41,999 nucleotides of DNA from Candidatus Omnitrophota bacterium (GCA_026416665.1 JAOAET010000018.1:1-41999), one strand, 5' to 3'. Numbered from the stretch's first letter, positions 1 to 10,168 are shown. A program made the numbers and translations. Notes: a model not told the origin generated them from the letters alone.

Positions 1-98
1 CCACAACATACCAATGTCCCGCCACCAACCTTGGTTACCACTACTTCATTACCACAAATTTGGCAACGATATTTTTCACCTACCTTTTTTACTGCCAT
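1..98 (-). CDS. Desulforedoxin/desulfoferrodoxin N-terminal-like zinc/iron-binding protein (partial, runs off the window start)
   Basis: Reverse strand reads MAVKKVGEKYRCQICGNEVVVTKVGGGTLVCCG with CxxC...CC as in the desulforedoxin fold; AAGGAGGTCC ribosome-binding site just upstream of the ATG at 96-98. Not in the supplied ORF track (truncated). Confidence 0.8.
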   Translation of the reverse strand, partial: MAVKKVGEKYRCQICGNEVVVTKVGGGTLVCC

Positions 99-201
99 TT
101 GGACCTCCTTGTTTATTTTTTATTCTTGTTCCAATGGCGCAAGTATAAAAACTCATTGTGCAATCTATTTTACCGTATTTATTACTTATTCAAACGTATA
201 T

Positions 202-2139
202 TTATTTTTCAATTATCTTTTTTGTCTCTTCGGCAATTTGCGCGTCAATTTGAGAAATCTCTTTATCAATTTCTTTAAGACGCCTACCGTATTCACGGGC
301 AGTTTCTTCATCACGGAAAATCTTAGGATTAGAAAGTGCCCGCGATTTTGCGTAACTCTCCAGTTGCAATTTCTCTTTGAGGGATTCTAGTTTTTTTATG
401 GTAGCACGTATTTGAGCGTTATGCTTTTTTCTTTTTTCCTCTTCTTGTCTCTTACGTTGCTCTTCTTCCCTCTTGCGCTGTAACTGTATCTGCCGCGCAA
501 GCAACTCTTCTTCTTGCCTTCTTTTATTCTCCAAAGAGATTTCCAAAATTTCAGTGTCCTTTTTTTCCAAATAATAATCAAAACTACCAGGAAATTTACG
601 GACACGTCCGTTTTTTACCTCATACACTACATTTGCTACCGAACGCACAAAATGAATATCGTGGCTGATAAAGACAATGGTTCCTTCAAATTCATTAAGC
701 GCACGCACAAGGGCATCTACTGCATCTACATCAAGGTGAGTTGTGGGTTCATCTAAAAGCAAAAAATTCGGTGGATTAATCAGATACTTGACTAGGATAA
801 GACGACTTTTTTCTCCACCCGATAGGACCTTGACAAGTTTCTCAACATCATCTCCTCTAAACAGAAACGCACCAAGTATTGTGCGAACAGTTGTCTCTGA
901 GATATAACCTTGTGCAGCAGAATATGCTTCCCTGAGCACTGTATTGTCAGGATTTAATACATCAAGACGCGTCTGAGAGAAATATCCTATCTGAACATTA
1001 TGCCCCACAATGCGTTGACCTGAGTCAATAGGTAAAACACCTGCTAGAATTTTTAAAAGTGTAGATTTTCCTGCACCGTTTTCACCCACTAAAACTGCCT
1101 TTTCTCCTCGGGTAATCTCAAAATCTAAGTCTTCGTAAACTTTAATATCTTTGTAACTTTTGGAAATTTTTTCTAAAGTAATTACACGATAACCACTTTG
1201 CTGTGCGCGGGGAAATTCAATTTTTCCAATACTTTCGCGTAGGTCATAAGGAAGTTCTACTGCTTCTTTTGCCATTCGTTCTAAGATAGTTCGCTTGGCG
1301 CGAACCTGTTGGGCCTTGTTTGGTTGAGCATGAAAACGATCAACAAAACGTTGCAGTTGCTGGCGTTTTTTCTCCTGCTCCTTAAACTGCTTTTCAAGAT
1401 GCACCCGGCGTTGGCGTTTGAGTTCTTCATAATGCTCATAATTTCCTTTAACCTTAAAGATACTGCCGTTTTCAAGAATAAGTGTGTAGTTAGTTACCTC
1501 ATTTAAAAATGCCTTATCGTGTGAAATCATTACAAAAGTCCCTTCAAAAGAAGCTAAATAATCCTTTAACCAAAGCGCAGCATTAAGGTCCAAGTAGTTA
1601 GTCGGCTCATCAAGAAGTAAAATGTCATAGTGAAAAGTCAGTAACTTTGCAAGCAGAGTGCGCATCTGCCATCCACCAGAAAGTTGGCGAATCAAACGAT
1701 GAAAGTCTTTCTCCTTAAAACCCAAACCTACAAGTATCTTTTTTGCCTTATGCTCCAGGTCAAATACACCAAGTGTCTCCAACTGGTGAAGAATTTCACC
1801 ATAGCGTGCTGAATCCGCTTGATTTGCCTGCTCAAGCGCTTCTTTTTCTTTATACAAATCTTGCACAAAAGAATCTCCCTCAATTAATTCTGCTAAAACT
1901 GTTCTTTCTGAGTCAAAGTGGGCTTCTTGTGGTAAATATCCGATACGTGTATTCTTGGCCACCAATACCTCTCCTGAAGACGGCTCAACCTCTCCCATAA
2001 TAAGAGAAAAAAGAGTAGATTTACCTGCACCATTTGGGCCAATAAGTCCGATCTTCTCCCCTTTGTAAATGGAAAGATTTAGTTGAGAAAAAAGAATTCT
2101 TGAACCGTATTGTTTGGTAACGTTTATCAAACTAATCAT
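202..2139 (-). CDS. ABC-F family ATP-binding protein (duplicated ATPase domains, C-terminal charged coiled coil)
   Basis: Two Walker A motifs (GPNGAGKST, GENGAGKST), two signatures (LSGGWQMR, LSGGEKSR), DEPTNYLD and DEPTTHLD, no transmembrane segments. Confidence 0.95.
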   Translation of the reverse strand: MISLINVTKQYGSRILFSQLNLSIYKGEKIGLIGPNGAGKSTLFSLIMGEVEPSSGEVLVAKNTRIGYLPQEAHFDSERTVLAELIEGDSFVQDLYKEKEALEQANQADSARYGEILHQLETLGVFDLEHKAKKILVGLGFKEKDFHRLIRQLSGGWQMRTLLAKLLTFHYDILLLDEPTNYLDLNAALWLKDYLASFEGTFVMISHDKAFLNEVTNYTLILENGSIFKVKGNYEHYEELKRQRRVHLEKQFKEQEKKRQQLQRFVDRFHAQPNKAQQVRAKRTILERMAKEAVELPYDLRESIGKIEFPRAQQSGYRVITLEKISKSYKDIKVYEDLDFEITRGEKAVLVGENGAGKSTLLKILAGVLPIDSGQRIVGHNVQIGYFSQTRLDVLNPDNTVLREAYSAAQGYISETTVRTILGAFLFRGDDVEKLVKVLSGGEKSRLILVKYLINPPNFLLLDEPTTHLDVDAVDALVRALNEFEGTIVFISHDIHFVRSVANVVYEVKNGRVRKFPGSFDYYLEKKDTEILEISLENKRRQEEELLARQIQLQRKREEEQRKRQEEEKRKKHNAQIRATIKKLESLKEKLQLESYAKSRALSNPKIFRDEETAREYGRRLKEIDKEISQIDAQIAEETKKIIEK

Positions 2140-2144
2140 GGTAA

Positions 2145-2744
2145 CTAAACTGGTCGACGGGACTCGAGCGCAACCGATAATGTCGCAGGGTCAGCATATT
2201 CAAGGTTTGAACCAACTGGTAGTCCTAAACCAATACGACTAATTGTTACTCCTGTAGGTTTAAGAACTTTGGCAAGATACAAGGCAGTAGCCTCTCCTTC
2301 AGTATCAGAATCAGTGGCGATAATGACCTCTTTAATATTTTCAGATTGGATACGCTTTATCAACGTATCAATACGTAAGTCCTGAGGGCCTTTTCCTTCC
2401 AATGGTGAAAGCGAGCCCAACAAAACATGATATAGGCCACGAAATGCTCCTGTTTTCTCCAAAGAAGCTACGTCAGAAGGTTTTTCTACAATACACAAGA
2501 TATCGCGCGCTCTACGTTCATCTTTACATATAGAACAGACCTGCTGGTCACTTAGATTATGACAAATCTGACAGAAATGTACTGTCTCTTTCACAATATT
2601 CATTGCCTCGGATAGTTGCTTGACTTCTTCTTTATTGGCATTTAACAAATATGTGACAATTCGCTCAGCACTACGCCGACCAATACCTGGGAGTTTAATA
2701 AGTTTTTCAATTAATTTTTCTATAGAATCAGGGTAGTATGCCAT
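2145..2744 (-). CDS. recR: Recombination protein RecR
   Basis: LPGIGRRSAERIVTYLL HhH, C4 zinc finger (CQICHNLSDQQVCSIC), Toprim region ATDSDTEGEATALYLA; adjacent to dnaX as is common. Confidence 0.97.
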   Translation of the reverse strand: MAYYPDSIEKLIEKLIKLPGIGRRSAERIVTYLLNANKEEVKQLSEAMNIVKETVHFCQICHNLSDQQVCSICKDERRARDILCIVEKPSDVASLEKTGAFRGLYHVLLGSLSPLEGKGPQDLRIDTLIKRIQSENIKEVIIATDSDTEGEATALYLAKVLKPTGVTISRIGLGLPVGSNLEYADPATLSVALESRRPV

Positions 2745-2749
2745 ATTTT

Positions 2750-4765
2750 TTAATCTTCGTTAATAAGTCGCGCCTTAAAAGTCTGTATTACCGACTGAAC
2801 CGCTGGATTTTCCATTTGAGAATTACTAGTTTTTTCGTCATTAGATAATACGAACTGAACTTTAAGGGGAACATTTAGAGTATCTAAAATCGCCTTTTCC
2901 ACCATTTGACGGTTTTCTTTCCGCTCGAGAGTCTCTTTGTAAAGAGAATGGTTTTTATGGAAACTTATTACCAAGGTGTCTTTCTTTAATTCTGAAGGTA
3001 TCCCTTCCCTTAAGTAACTTGCGATAAACATCTTAAAAGTCTTTAGTGAAGACGCTACCTGTTCCCAATAGTTTTGAATACTTTTTAGTGATATATCTTT
3101 TGACGATGTTTGTTCTTGATTAGTTATTCTAATGGTGGTATCTAGACTATCTTTTGTCTGACTATTTAATTCTTTTAATCTATATTCTTGCTTATCCTCT
3201 TGCTGTTCTTTTGTTGCTACTAATATCTCATCTTGGAGTTGATTATTCAAAAAATTTTTAAGTACCTTTTTTTCATTAGATTGGCATTTAGCTGATGAGT
3301 TATCTAGCAATAAGGTTTGTTCTAAATCTGTCATCTCTTTGCAAGTATTTGTTTGAGAATCAATCTTTATTGAGCAAGAAATACCTTGAACTGAAGAATT
3401 ATCCTCTGGTGAAATAACTGGTTGTTTAGTTAAATTTTCCAATTCTGGTGATGGCTGCTTTTGCACAGATTGCCGTTCCAGTGTCTTATTTTTCCCAGTA
3501 GAAAAGTTATTTTTCTGTAAAACCGAAGGATTATCTTTATTTGTCTTCTTCTTAGATTGAACAGCACCGGTTGATGAAATTGTTGAACTTGGATGATGAG
3601 CTGGCGGGAAGATACGTTTGTTTACAGAATCAGATGTCATAGTCTGCTGAGTAGATAACACACTTTTATCTTGAGCAGTTAACCTACAACAGAGTTTAAC
3701 CAAAGTAATCTCAAGCGGAATTCGGTGTGACTCTAATCTCTTTGCTAAATCTTGAGCATTGACCAAAGCATTAAACGCTGCCAATATCTCCTCAAGCCGC
3801 AACTTCGCTGACTGAGCAACTAAACGCTCACACAATTCCTGAGGCAAATCAATAAGACGGCTATCCACTTGTGCGACCTTTGCTACCATCAAATTACGAA
3901 AATGCCCAATCAGTTCTGATAATAAAACCGCGGGATCTTTTCCTTCATCAAGTAACTTATTAAACAAAATAAGTGCCTTTTGTGCGTCCTCTTGAATTAC
4001 CGCATCTGTTAAATCAAACAGTGCCTGCTGCTGAACCTGTCCTAACATAGCATTGACATCCGCAATACTAATATTTCCCTTTGAAAAGGAAACTAACTGG
4101 TCTAATATCGTCTCTGCATCACGCAGTGCACCGTCACTTGCACGAGCAATTGCCGCCAAAACCTCTTCTGAAGCAGTAATATTCTCAGCAGCGCAGATTT
4201 TTTTAAGCTGATTAATAATCTCAAGTACACTTATTCGTCTAAAATCAAAACGTTGACAGCGCGAAAGAATAGTTGCTGGCACCTTTTGTGGATGAGTAGT
4301 AGCAAAGATAAACTTAACAAACTCTGGTGGCTCTTCTAATGTTTTAAGAAGTGCGTTGAATCCATCTGCGGTTATCTGATGGACTTCATCAATAATATAG
4401 ATTTTGAATCTACCATTGGTGGGAGCAAATTTTACGTTCTCACGTAGTGCCCGAATCTCATCAATCCCACGATTAGATGCACCATCAATTTCTATTACAT
4501 CAAGACACCTACTATTGGCGATATCGATACACGTAGAGCACTTACCACAAGGATTAACTGTAGGACCTTCCTGACAATTTAGTGCCTTTGCCAAGATACG
4601 GGCAGTGGAAGTTTTACCAACACCCCTTGGACCTGCAAACAAAAAGGCATGTCCTAAACGGTCCTTCTCAATAGCTTGCGTAAGCTGTTTTACAATGTGC
4701 TCTTGGCCGATTATTTGGCTAAAAACTTTTGGCCGCCAGGTGAGGGAAAATACAGTATATGTCAT
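2750..4765 (-). CDS. dnaX: DNA polymerase III subunit gamma/tau
   Basis: LTWRPKVFSQIIGQEHIVKQL, Walker A GPRGVGKTSTARILAKALNC, zinc module CGKCSTC, DEVHQITADGFNALLKTLEEPP, FATTHPQKVPATILSRCQRFDFRRI. Confidence 0.97.
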   Translation of the reverse strand: MTYTVFSLTWRPKVFSQIIGQEHIVKQLTQAIEKDRLGHAFLFAGPRGVGKTSTARILAKALNCQEGPTVNPCGKCSTCIDIANSRCLDVIEIDGASNRGIDEIRALRENVKFAPTNGRFKIYIIDEVHQITADGFNALLKTLEEPPEFVKFIFATTHPQKVPATILSRCQRFDFRRISVLEIINQLKKICAAENITASEEVLAAIARASDGALRDAETILDQLVSFSKGNISIADVNAMLGQVQQQALFDLTDAVIQEDAQKALILFNKLLDEGKDPAVLLSELIGHFRNLMVAKVAQVDSRLIDLPQELCERLVAQSAKLRLEEILAAFNALVNAQDLAKRLESHRIPLEITLVKLCCRLTAQDKSVLSTQQTMTSDSVNKRIFPPAHHPSSTISSTGAVQSKKKTNKDNPSVLQKNNFSTGKNKTLERQSVQKQPSPELENLTKQPVISPEDNSSVQGISCSIKIDSQTNTCKEMTDLEQTLLLDNSSAKCQSNEKKVLKNFLNNQLQDEILVATKEQQEDKQEYRLKELNSQTKDSLDTTIRITNQEQTSSKDISLKSIQNYWEQVASSLKTFKMFIASYLREGIPSELKKDTLVISFHKNHSLYKETLERKENRQMVEKAILDTLNVPLKVQFVLSNDEKTSNSQMENPAVQSVIQTFKARLINED

Positions 4766-4925
4766 TCCTTCTCGGAAGAAAGGTCAATTAAGGGTTCAAA
4801 TTCTTTCTTTTCTATTTATACCAAAATCCAAGCTACAATGCAACGAAAATATTATTAAAAAACTAAAATAGAAAAAATCGCCTACTTCAATCAGCAAAAT
4901 TTAATAATCCTAAAACGTTTATCCT

Positions 4926-7385
4926 CTAAAAAATTGCTCTCTGGACAGGTAAGATGATTGTTACCGTTGTCCCTTTGTTTTCAACGCTTTCTATGTAAAT
5001 ATCACCCTTGTGAGCTTGAACAATATTCCTTGCAATAGTCAATCCTAAACCCAATCCTTTACCTTCCTTCTTAGTAGTAAAAAATGGTTCAAATACCTTA
5101 GGTAGAATCTCTTTTGGGATACCTATCCCTGTATCGGATATCTTCAAAGAAACAGATGATTTATCTTCTGTTGTTTCCGTAGTGAAGTTAATAGCTCCTC
5201 CACCAAAAGGAAGTGCTCTAATTGCCCAGCGCGCATTTAATACAATATGGAAAATCGCCTCAAATAAAAGTTCACCATCAGCCTGAATCTCAGGAAGGTC
5301 AGACCTAAGCTGTTTTGTGATGTTGATACTTTGTAATTTAAACTCTTTGGCAAAAAGTCCCTCTATTCTCTTAACTAGGTCATTTAAAGAAATAGGCTTT
5401 AAAACAAGTTTTTCTGTTATATTTGGATCAACAAAAGCATTTAGTATATTCTTTAACAATATAGAATTTTCTTCAAGTATGTTTATTGTTTCTTTAAATT
5501 CTTGTGGTTTGATTTCTTCTGTTGACTGGCTAAGTTTTATTTTTATTAGTTTGAGATTGTTTATAATGGCAGATAACGGTGTGCCTAATCCTTCAGATAC
5601 CGACTGTAAAATAATCTCAGGCTGACTTTTTGTTTTTAAATTTTCCGATTCTTGTGCCAGGTTTTTCTTTACTTCTAATAAGGTATCTTCTAAAGCTTTT
5701 ATTTTATTATTATACTGTTGCTCTAACTGACTGATACTCTGTTGGGCTTTTTGTTGCTCTTGTTGACGCACATTTGATTCTATAATTTGGCGCTGTTGCT
5801 TAATCTGTTCTTCAAACTCCTGTTTAAGTCTGGCCTGTAGAGAATCAAATGCTTCTTTCTGCTTGGTTTCTTGTTGACGAAGCACTTCTAATTGACCTTG
5901 CATTTGTTGTATTTTAATCTCTAAATGCTGGTTAAGTTCTTGTGACTCTTTTAATTGCTGTAATATTTTTTCTTTGTCTTTGACTTCTTCCCTCAAAGAA
6001 TTACATAAATCTTCTAGCTTTTTTATGTAGCTACCTAGTCTCTCCTGTTCTTGCTGACGGGTATTGTCTTCTATTGCCTGGCGAGTTTGCTGTAACCAAG
6101 TCTTCATTCGTTCATTAAACTGTGCTTCCATCTCAAGAAGCATATTCCGATATTTCTCTTGTTCTTGTTCACGCACCCCAGCTTCAATAAATTGGCGTTC
6201 TTGTTCTAAACGCTCTTCAAACTCTTTTTGTAGATTCGCCCTTAGCGCATCCAGTGCCTCTTTTCTTTTATTCTCTTCTTCTCTCCGCACTGCCTCTTCC
6301 ACTTCTTTTTTTGTCTGTTCAATTTGTGCTTGTAAGGCAGCTGAATGTTTAGTTTCAAGAAGATTTATCTGCTCATTAAGCCATTTTTCATCTTCAGCCC
6401 GTACTGCCTCCTCAGTATCCCGACGAACTTGTTCTAACTGTCTGGCTAATTCTTTAGCAAACTCTTCTTTAAGCTGTTGTATCTTAAGGCGGGCATTCTC
6501 CTGCTCCTGTTGACGAATGACAGATTCATCAAGAGACCGGCAAACATCTCTTTCTCCTTCTGAGCTCTGCTGCTCTAACAATTTTCTTAGTTCATTAATC
6601 TCTCGGTCATACTGCTGATTAAGTTCGTTGATTCTTTGTTTAAAAATATCTTCCTGTTCTGCTATTATTTCTGACTGTATCTGTTTTCGCAATTCCTGAA
6701 GCCTCTGTTGCTGTATCTTGGAAGTCTCATCTAAAAGAGGTCCCTGACTTTGAGAAACATTTTGAGTAATATTTTGTGGGTAAAGGATAATATTTAACAA
6801 AATGGTAGCGTTATTACTTAATTGGGTATTTTGGAGTAATAACGCCTTAATACCTGCCTGCACTGCTTTTTTATCCTTATCCAAAACGGTTATGCTTTCT
6901 ATCTTTCCTTCACCGTTTTCTAAGACTTCTCTGATTAAACCTATTATTTTATCAGTATCTTTTTCTAAAAAAAATTGGCTTATATCGCCACCCAAAAAAT
7001 TTTCTGAACCACTTCCTAACCATTGTTTAGCGGTTTTATTAATTTTTATAATACGCCCCTCTCTATTTAGTAAAAATAAGGTATCTGGAAAAGAATCAAA
7101 TATCTCATCCTGCTTATTTTCTAATAATTCCATACGCTGTCGTAACTGGCAGTAATGTTGCCAGATAAACGCACTAAGCAGACTAAAAAATACCAGCCAG
7201 CTGCGTAGTCCCAAAGATGCCAAACCAGGATTAAAAATTTGCTTTAAAAAGTTCTCATGGTAGAGCAGTGAATGTGAAAAGGCGTCAAATAACCATAGGA
7301 AAGGCCCTACCAGCGCGATAATAATAGCACTTGCTTCAAACTTGTTTCTGTAAAAAAAAGGGATCTGTTCCATTTTAACTTGCAA
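4926..7385 (-). CDS. PAS-domain sensor kinase-like protein with two N-terminal TM helices, long coiled coil and GHKL ATPase; H-box lacks His
   Basis: Hydrophobic N-terminus, PAS-like segment [28 protein letters not shown], Gln/Glu-rich coiled coil, N-box [16 protein letters not shown]1 DTGIGIP, F-box FEPFFTTK, G2 GLGLGLT. Confidence 0.88.
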   Translation of the reverse strand: MQVKMEQIPFFYRNKFEASAIIIALVGPFLWLFDAFSHSLLYHENFLKQIFNPGLASLGLRSWLVFFSLLSAFIWQHYCQLRQRMELLENKQDEIFDSFPDTLFLLNREGRIIKINKTAKQWLGSGSENFLGGDISQFFLEKDTDKIIGLIREVLENGEGKIESITVLDKDKKAVQAGIKALLLQNTQLSNNATILLNIILYPQNITQNVSQSQGPLLDETSKIQQQRLQELRKQIQSEIIAEQEDIFKQRINELNQQYDREINELRKLLEQQSSEGERDVCRSLDESVIRQQEQENARLKIQQLKEEFAKELARQLEQVRRDTEEAVRAEDEKWLNEQINLLETKHSAALQAQIEQTKKEVEEAVRREEENKRKEALDALRANLQKEFEERLEQERQFIEAGVREQEQEKYRNMLLEMEAQFNERMKTWLQQTRQAIEDNTRQQEQERLGSYIKKLEDLCNSLREEVKDKEKILQQLKESQELNQHLEIKIQQMQGQLEVLRQQETKQKEAFDSLQARLKQEFEEQIKQQRQIIESNVRQQEQQKAQQSISQLEQQYNNKIKALEDTLLEVKKNLAQESENLKTKSQPEIILQSVSEGLGTPLSAIINNLKLIKIKLSQSTEEIKPQEFKETINILEENSILLKNILNAFVDPNITEKLVLKPISLNDLVKRIEGLFAKEFKLQSINITKQLRSDLPEIQADGELLFEAIFHIVLNARWAIRALPFGGGAINFTTETTEDKSSVSLKISDTGIGIPKEILPKVFEPFFTTKKEGKGLGLGLTIARNIVQAHKGDIYIESVENKGTTVTIILPVQRAIF

Positions 7386-7477
7386 TACTTATTGATACTT
7401 TATTATATCAAAAACTAATATAAGAGGGTAGGAAAACGTAGAAAAAACAGAACAATTTAAAAGATTATGAGAAAAAC

Positions 7478-8215
7478 TTAAATATACGTTTCTCTAAGCA
7501 GATGGTCAAATTTCTGGGCGTTTTTTACAGCATAGCCATATGCATCATTATTAAAGAAGGCAAACACAGTTTTAACATTACTGCTTAAAGCAAAGTTTGC
7601 CCATTCTTTTAATTCTTTATCGGAGTAATCTGAATTGTATAACTGTCCAGCACCATGAAAGCGTAGATACAAAAAATCCGCAGTAACTATTTTTTTGCAA
7701 GGATATCTGTTACCCGAATGGGCAATACATAAACAACCATTGTGTTCCTCTAAAAGCGTGTATATCTCTTCGTCAAACCAAGTTTGGTTACGAAATTCAA
7801 AGACCTGTCTTGTCTTTGTTTCTGTTAGCATCTTCAAAAACTTTTTCAAACAAACAGTATCCTTCTTAAAACTCGGTGGGAACTGCCAGAGGATTGCCCC
7901 TAGTTTGTTTTTTAATCCACAGACGTTTTCAACAAATATAGATAATGTCTCTTTTACTTTTTTAAGACGCTGGATATGTGTAATAAATCGCCAACCCTTA
8001 ACAATAAACACAAACTTTTCAGGAGTTTGTAAATACCAGTTCTCAAAAGTAGCCTTCCGTAGTAAGCGGTAAAAAGTAACGTTTAACTCTACACCGTTAA
8101 AATGTTCAGTATAATACTTAAACCATTTTTTCTTACTCAGCCCAACAGGATAAAAAACACCATCTGCCCAGTGGGGATAATTCCAACCGCTTGTGCCGAC
8201 AAAAAATTGGGTCAT
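7478..8215 (-). CDS. DUF72 (YecE-like) protein
   Basis: VGTSGWNYPHWADGVFYPVGLSKKKWFKYYTEHFNGVELNVTFYRLL... AILWQFPPSFK ... FEFRNQTWFDEE ... YLRFHGAGQLYNSDYSDKEL ... FAFFNNDAYGYAVKNA, typical DUF72 motifs. Confidence 0.93.
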   Translation of the reverse strand: MTQFFVGTSGWNYPHWADGVFYPVGLSKKKWFKYYTEHFNGVELNVTFYRLLRKATFENWYLQTPEKFVFIVKGWRFITHIQRLKKVKETLSIFVENVCGLKNKLGAILWQFPPSFKKDTVCLKKFLKMLTETKTRQVFEFRNQTWFDEEIYTLLEEHNGCLCIAHSGNRYPCKKIVTADFLYLRFHGAGQLYNSDYSDKELKEWANFALSSNVKTVFAFFNNDAYGYAVKNAQKFDHLLRETYI

Positions 8216-8233
8216 ATTTATAATTAAATCCTT

Positions 8234-8926
8234 CTACTTCTCTTGTAAAGTCATCTGGTGCACGACACGCAGTGGCTCAGGTATACGAAATCCACGGCAA
8301 CATTCTAAGATAATCTTAATAGAACTTTCCAAATCAATTCTGTTACCTACTGATACAAAAGCCGGCTTCACATTGTCTTTTGTTCTCAGGACTGCTCCAA
8401 TTTTCCTTTTGTTACTGTCTATAAGTAAAGAAAATGTTCCTTGTCTTCTGGGTGGTTCTGTGTATGTGCCAAAAAGCCAACTTTTCGCACAACCGATAGT
8501 TGCTTTATTTAATAAGATACCAAAATGTGTAGCAATACCCATATTCCTGGGATGCGCTATCCCTTGACCATCAAAGATAATTACTTGGGGATCAGATTGT
8601 AAAGCGCGAAAACATTTTTCCAAAACAGGTCCTTCTCTAAATGTTAACAGACCAGGTATATAGGGAAAAGTAATCGTGGCTGTCTTCTGTATAGTTTCTA
8701 TTAAACAAAGGTCAGGGTAACTAAACACTGCTACTGCACCGTAAGCCATCTTTTGCTTAAATGCTACATCCGCAGCAGCAATAAATTTAGGCAAAGCATT
8801 AAGCTTTTTTAAACGTATTTTTATTCTTAATTTTTCTTGCAGCCTTATTGCCTGTTGCGGGCTTACCGTCCATGAATGATGAGACTTTAATTGCATTGTA
8901 ATTATCTTAAATAGACAAATTAGCAA
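8234..8926 (-). CDS. nfi: Endonuclease V (deoxyinosine 3'-endonuclease)
   Basis: KFIAAADVAFKQ, FPYIPGLLTFREGPVLEK, IIFDGQGIAHPRNMGIATHFGILLNKATIGCAKSWLFG are EndoV motifs. Start codon uncertain. Confidence 0.95.
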   Translation of the reverse strand: MLICLFKIITMQLKSHHSWTVSPQQAIRLQEKLRIKIRLKKLNALPKFIAAADVAFKQKMAYGAVAVFSYPDLCLIETIQKTATITFPYIPGLLTFREGPVLEKCFRALQSDPQVIIFDGQGIAHPRNMGIATHFGILLNKATIGCAKSWLFGTYTEPPRRQGTFSLLIDSNKRKIGAVLRTKDNVKPAFVSVGNRIDLESSIKIILECCRGFRIPEPLRVVHQMTLQEK

Positions 8927-9463
8927 AAGAAAAAATTTGTATCTAGAAAAATATCTCTATTTTTACACTCAATGGCTGTTTGGTCGCAATATTTTCGTTA
9001 ACTTCCACCTGAAAGTCTGTAAGGTTAGCTGTAAGTCTTTATCTTTTATCTTTAAAATTTCATCTAAAAAAATAAAAATTATTGCTTAAGGCGGGACTAT
9101 TCGCTTGAATTATGTTTATCTTTTTTATAAATATTCAAATCGGCGACGCGTTTATTTGAGTTGATTGTAATTTTATTATCTTAAAATAGCGAGTCACCTT
9201 TTTCATTACAACTTGCCATTAAAAGCTTTTTTTTCGTTTGGTTATTCTATCTGATGGTGTGTTTACTGCTTTGTTATTAGTACTATCAATCTCTTTCGTC
9301 ATTTTTTAAAGATGCAAATTACAAATTTTTGGTGGAAAACTTAGTATCCCAGCAAGAACTCTTAAAAAAGATTGGTTCGAACTTTATTTTAAAAGAGCGC
9401 CGCCTCGTTTTCTCCTCGGAAAGTCACTATAGGGACTTTCTTGCTGACGCTCCATATCCTAAC

Positions 9464-9555
9464 TGGCGGAGAGGCTGGGATTCGAACCCAGGGGCCAGGT
9501 TTCCCCAGCCAACTTCTTAGCAGGAAGCTGCTTTCAACCACTCAGCCACCTCTCC
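9464..9555 (-). tRNA. tRNA-Ser (anticodon GCT), CCA encoded
   Basis: GGAGAGGTGGCTGAGTGGTTGAAAGCAGCTTCCTGCTAAGAAGTTGGCTGGGGAAACCTGGCCCCTGGGTTCGAATCCCAGCCTCTCCGCCA: 7-bp acceptor stem, long variable arm, loop CTGCTAA. Confidence 0.96.
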
Positions 9556-9560
9556 GTAAT

Positions 9561-10064
9561 CTATTTCTTACGCTTGCCTTTAAAAAATTCCTGTAAAATA
9601 ATTTTGCAATCTTCTTTAAGTATACCCGAAGTAATTAAAATTCGGTGATTAAGCTTTTTATTATGTATAATGTTTACTACAGAACCGCAAGCACCTGTTT
9701 TAGGATCAAAACATCCAAAAACAAGGCGTTTAATTCGTGCTAAGACCATTGCACCAGCACACATACTACACGGTTCAATTGTAACATAGAGAGTGCAGTC
9801 GTTCAACCACTTTGATTTTAAGGCCTCACAAGCAGCTGTTAAGGCAATCATCTCAGCATGCGCAGTAGAATCCTGAAGAAGCTCAACTTGGTTATGTCCG
9901 CGGGCTATTATCCTTTTATCCTTAACAATCACACAGCCCACAGGGACTTCATCTTCTTGAAAGGCATAGCCTGCTTCTTTTATTGCCTCTTTCATAAAAT
10001 AAATATCTTCATCTTTAGCCATAATGTAAGCCTTTGCTAAACGGGTATCTTCCCGTAATGCCAA
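9561..10064 (-). CDS. tadA: tRNA-specific adenosine deaminase (start may be the internal Met at about 10022)
   Basis: HAE (STAHAEMIALTAA) and PCSMCAGAMVLARIKRLVFGCFDPKTGACGS are TadA motifs. Confidence 0.95.
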   Translation of the reverse strand: MALREDTRLAKAYIMAKDEDIYFMKEAIKEAGYAFQEDEVPVGCVIVKDKRIIARGHNQVELLQDSTAHAEMIALTAACEALKSKWLNDCTLYVTIEPCSMCAGAMVLARIKRLVFGCFDPKTGACGSVVNIIHNKKLNHRILITSGILKEDCKIILQEFFKGKRKK

Positions 10065-10094
10065 AAAGAAATGGATTATTTAAGTAAAAATTTA

Positions 10095-10168
10095 TGCGCC
10101 CAGGAGGAGTCGAACCTCCAACACCCAGTTCCGTAGACTGGTGCTCTATCCAATTGAGCTATGGGCGC
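10095..10168 (-). tRNA. tRNA-Arg (anticodon ACG), CCA not encoded
   Basis: GCGCCCATAGCTCAATTGGATAGAGCACCAGTCTACGGAACTGGGTGTTGGAGGTTCGACTCCTCCTGGGCGCA; anticodon stem CCAGT/ACTGG with loop CTACGGA; followed by TAAA, not CCA. Confidence 0.96.

Noticed and set aside
31-390. Overlapping plus-strand ORFs at the window start
   Set aside because: Low-complexity Phe/Tyr/Leu-rich translations antisense to the ABC-F and desulforedoxin genes; no RBS or family features.
6064-6513. 149-aa plus-strand Ser/Cys/Arg-rich ORF
   Set aside because: Antisense to the Glu/Gln-rich coiled coil of the kinase; composition is an artefact of the opposite strand.
9418-9441. Small GAAAGTC/GACTTTC hairpin downstream of tRNA-Ser(GCT)
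   Set aside because: Possibly a tRNA transcript 3' hairpin/terminator but lacks a T-tract; not enough to call an RNA gene.
9329-9520. 63-aa plus-strand ORF
   Set aside because: Its C-terminal part (WRRGWDSNPGARFPQPTS) is antisense translation of tRNA-Ser(GCT); no family match for the rest.
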